Source of the DNA: JBGAKG01 sp044224495 | GTDB taxonomy: Bacteria; Myxococcota_A; Polyangia; Polyangiales; Polyangiaceae | NCBI GenBank assembly: GCA_044224495.1 | Contig: JBGAKG010000005.1 | Span: forward strand, 1-64,000 | Length of the DNA stretch: 64,000 bases | Reading direction: 5' to 3' | Part shown: one piece after another, positions 61,850 to 64,000 of the stretch | How the letters are laid out: each line of letters begins with the position of its first letter | Numbering within the stretch: position 1 is the stretch's first letter | Made by a program: the position numbers and the translations under genes | The notes under the pieces: generated by a model | The model's input: the letters and a program-made list of their open reading frames with translations, nothing else | Told to the model about the DNA's origin: nothing | The model's database searches: none

Positions 61850-63820
61850 GTGATCCCCCCGGAAACCATCGCTCTCGTCCGCGAGCGCACGAACATCGTG
61901 ACGCTGATCCAAGAGGCGGTGCCATCGCTCAAGAAGCGGGGGCGCTCCTGGGTCGGGCTGTGCCCCTTCCATCGCGAGAAGACGCCGAGCTTCCACGTCA
62001 ACCCGGAGCGCGGGTTCTTCCACTGCTTCGGCTGCAAGGAGAGCGGCAGCGCGATCGACTTCGTGATGAAGCAGGACGGCTACACGTTCCCCGAGGCGGT
62101 GCGCATGCTCGCCGAGCGCTGCGGGGTCGTCGTCGAGGAGGAGTCGCGCCCCGCCGCCGAGGTCGACCGCCAGAAGAAGGCGCGCGACGATCTCTACGCC
62201 GCGCTCGCCGTCGCTGCGAGCTTCTACGAGAAGATGCTGCGCGAGCACCCGGAGCGCGAGTACGCGCTCGAAGAGCTCGAGAAGCGCGGCGTGCTCCCGT
62301 CTTGGGCCGGCGCCCCCGGCGAGCGCGCCGCGATCGACGACACGCTCCAGGCGTTCCGGATCGGCTACGCGCCGAACGAGTGGGATGCGCTCGCGCGCTA
62401 CCTCCGCGATCAAGGCATCTCGCCGCAGACCGCGGAGACGGTGGGGCTCCTCGCGCCGCGGAGCGGGGGGAGTGGCCACTACGATCGCTTCCGCCATCGC
62501 CTCATGTTCGCCGTGACCGACACCCAGGGGCGCCCGATCGCGTTCAGCGGGCGCGCGCTCCGGGAGCCGCCTTCTGGCGCGGGCGCCCGCGAAGGGCAGG
62601 GGAAGAGCGATCCTCCCCCGAAGTACATCAACTCGCCCGAGAGCCCGATCTACACGAAGGGCCAGCTCCTCTTCGGGCTCTTCCAGGCGCGCCACGCGAT
62701 CCGGCAGGAGGAGAAGGCCATCCTCGTCGAAGGCAACTTCGACGTCGTGACGCTCCACGCCCGCGGCGTCGCCAACGTCGTCGCCCCGCTCGGTACGGCG
62801 TTCACGGAGGAGCAGGCGAAGCTCCTCCGCCGCTACGCGGGGGAGGTGGTGCTCTGCTTCGATGGCGACGCCGCCGGGCGCAAGGCCACCCGCCTCGCGC
62901 GCGACCCGTGCCGCTCCGCGGGGCTCACGGTCCGCGTCGCGCGCCTCCCCGACGGCATCGATCCCGACCAGCTCGTCCGCGACAAGGGCCCCGAGGCGAT
63001 CGCGGAGGCCGTCGGCGCCGCGCAGGGTCTCCTCGAGTTCCTGATCGAGGACGCGCTCGATGCCTCGTTCGCCTCCGCCGACGCCTACGAGCGCGCGGCG
63101 CGGGTGAAGGAGGTGGTGCGCCTCATCGCCGAAGAGGACGACCCGCTCGTCCACAACATGGCGAAGCGCTACGCCGACCGCCTCGCCGGGCGGCTGGATC
63201 TGGTCGGGCGGGACGAGCACCGGCGCGGCGACACGTCGCCCGAGACCTTCCGCGCGCTCGAGCACGCCGTGAAGAAGGCGCTGGCCGAGGCTCAAGCGCG
63301 GGACGCCGCGCGCGCCCGCGTCCGTCCCCAGCGCGAGGCGGTGACCCCGGACCGCGCCCGCGTGCCGTCGCGCCCCCTGGGCTCGGCGGAGCGCGGCGAA
63401 ATCGTGGGTGCTTTCATCGATTTTCCGACGCTCCTCTTCGATCCGGAGCTCGAGTGGGCGCTCGATCTGCTGACCGAGGCCGCCGCGCTCACGATCCGTG
63501 CCATCCGCCAGAGCCTAAAAACCTCGGAGGAGGGGGAAAAATCGCTGGACACGAGCGCTTTTCTTGCGCAAATGCCTCCCGCGATCCAAAGCTTCGCGGT
63601 TCGAAGGCTGGCGGCCCCGCAGTTGGAGACGCTCCAAGCAGCCAAAGACGCCGTCCTCTCGAACGCGACCAAGCTCAAACGAATGTTGTTGGAGAAAGAA
63701 TCACGAGAGCTTGGGACCCGCGGTGGGGCGTGGTCGGACGAAGACAGTGAAGCGCTCAAGGCGCTGAGTGACCTGGCGCGCCAGGAGCGTGGGATCAAGG
63801 GCGGGACGAACGAACGCTGA
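61850..63820 (+). CDS. dnaG: DNA primase
   Basis: Makes RNA primers for replication, working with the DnaB helicase. The zinc-binding domain has CPFHREKTPSF and FHCFGCKESG (Cys38, His41, Cys59, Cys62). The Toprim catalytic site is VEGNFD (Glu294) and FDGDAAG (Asp338, Asp340). 656 residues, slightly longer than E. coli DnaG (581), mainly in the C-terminal helicase-binding part. GTG start at 61850. The sigma-70 gene follows 35 bp downstream, as in the rpsU-dnaG-rpoD operon of many bacteria, but rpsU is absent: an OmpA gene diverges instead. Confidence 0.95.
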   Translation: MIPPETIALVRERTNIVTLIQEAVPSLKKRGRSWVGLCPFHREKTPSFHVNPERGFFHCFGCKESGSAIDFVMKQDGYTFPEAVRMLAERCGVVVEEESRPAAEVDRQKKARDDLYAALAVAASFYEKMLREHPEREYALEELEKRGVLPSWAGAPGERAAIDDTLQAFRIGYAPNEWDALARYLRDQGISPQTAETVGLLAPRSGGSGHYDRFRHRLMFAVTDTQGRPIAFSGRALREPPSGAGAREGQGKSDPPPKYINSPESPIYTKGQLLFGLFQARHAIRQEEKAILVEGNFDVVTLHARGVANVVAPLGTAFTEEQAKLLRRYAGEVVLCFDGDAAGRKATRLARDPCRSAGLTVRVARLPDGIDPDQLVRDKGPEAIAEAVGAAQGLLEFLIEDALDASFASADAYERAARVKEVVRLIAEEDDPLVHNMAKRYADRLAGRLDLVGRDEHRRGDTSPETFRALEHAVKKALAEAQARDAARARVRPQREAVTPDRARVPSRPLGSAERGEIVGAFIDFPTLLFDPELEWALDLLTEAAALTIRAIRQSLKTSEEGEKSLDTSAFLAQMPPAIQSFAVRRLAAPQLETLQAAKDAVLSNATKLKRMLLEKESRELGTRGGAWSDEDSEALKALSDLARQERGIKGGTNER

Positions 63821-63855
63821 CGGCGACGGCGGCGTCGCGAGGGAAAGAAGTGGCG

Positions 63856-64000
63856 ATGGGCACGAAGAATCGCGATCGGGAAGCGAACGATAAGAACGGC
63901 GGCAAGAACGGCGCGGGGCAGAAGTCCGCGGACGGGAAGTCGAAGGGCTTTCTCACCTACGAAGAGGTGAACGAGGCCGTTCCGCAGGACGTCGCCGTCG
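63856..64000 (+). CDS. rpoD: RNA polymerase primary sigma factor RpoD, partial
   Basis: The first 48 codons of a gene that runs off the window: MGTKNRDREANDK, a Lys/Gly/Asn-rich stretch, then KGFLTYEEVNEAVPQDVAV. GFLTYEEVN-x-ALP is the conserved start of sigma-70 region 1.1, and the position after dnaG is the standard place for rpoD. An in-frame GTG at 63850 is an alternative start. Identification is inferred from this motif and context. Confidence 0.85.
   Translation, partial: MGTKNRDREANDKNGGKNGAGQKSADGKSKGFLTYEEVNEAVPQDVAV

Overview
The window is very G+C-rich, densely coded bacterial chromosome. The gene families point to a myxobacterium of the Polyangiales/Labilithrix type (Myxococcota). 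Signs of this are many lipoproteins with Asp-Ala-Gly linkers, choice-of-anchor-L-type proteins, Cys-rich lipoproteins, giant TPR proteins, an ECF sigma/FecR-type pair, and an OmpA protein with thrombospondin type-3 repeats. This assignment is inference from gene content; there is no rRNA in the window. I saw no tRNA, CRISPR array, insertion sequence or prophage.

Left part (1-12.4 kb): bamA (minus) faces a Spinster-type MFS transporter. Next comes a two-gene DNA topoisomerase VI operon (B then A), which is unusual in bacteria, with a promoter that may give a leaderless mRNA. Two tandem paralogous lipoproteins, a biotin carboxylase (accC) and a convergent CPBP membrane protease follow.

12.4-18.4 kb (minus) is the most unusual locus. 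An ECF sigma factor overlaps a FecR/TPR membrane protein. Downstream are an exported protein and two lipoproteins built almost entirely of 10 and 11 tandem repeats with inhibitor-cystine-knot (knottin) cysteine spacing, then a small lipoprotein. I consider this the best candidate for an undescribed system.

18.5-26.1 kb (minus): a likely operon of a ribbon-helix-helix protein, lepA, a SUKH-domain protein, two M16 peptidase-family genes and a D-2-hydroxyacid dehydrogenase. 26.4-28.1 kb (plus): two overlapping lipoproteins with DxNxDG calcium-binding-like loops. 28.2-29.6 kb: a cupin and an RluB-like pseudouridine synthase whose start codons share one CATG. 29.6-34.0 kb (minus): four genes joined by 4-bp overlaps, including a 999-residue secreted alpha/beta hydrolase. 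34.1-42.8 kb: a nitrilase-family hydrolase, MerR-TPR regulator, phosphoesterase, secreted esterase, crotonase-family protein, RimK-like ligase and aspartate kinase.

42.8-58.7 kb (minus): a TPR protein, bipA, two giant paralogous TPR proteins (about 1,840 and 1,600 residues), a PHA-granule-associated-family protein, a PpiC-like protein and atpC-atpD. The right end has an Ig/barrel-like protein, an OmpA/TSP3 protein, dnaG and the first 48 codons of rpoD.

An intergenic repeat family built of GGGAAC/GTTCCC units and a CTCCGGATTCGTC core occurs at about 0.1, 28.1 and 58.8 kb, with a related palindromic array at 59.7-59.9 kb. Several promoter candidates (TTGnnn, 17-18 bp, TA-rich -10) lie so close to their start codons that leaderless or near-leaderless mRNAs are plausible.
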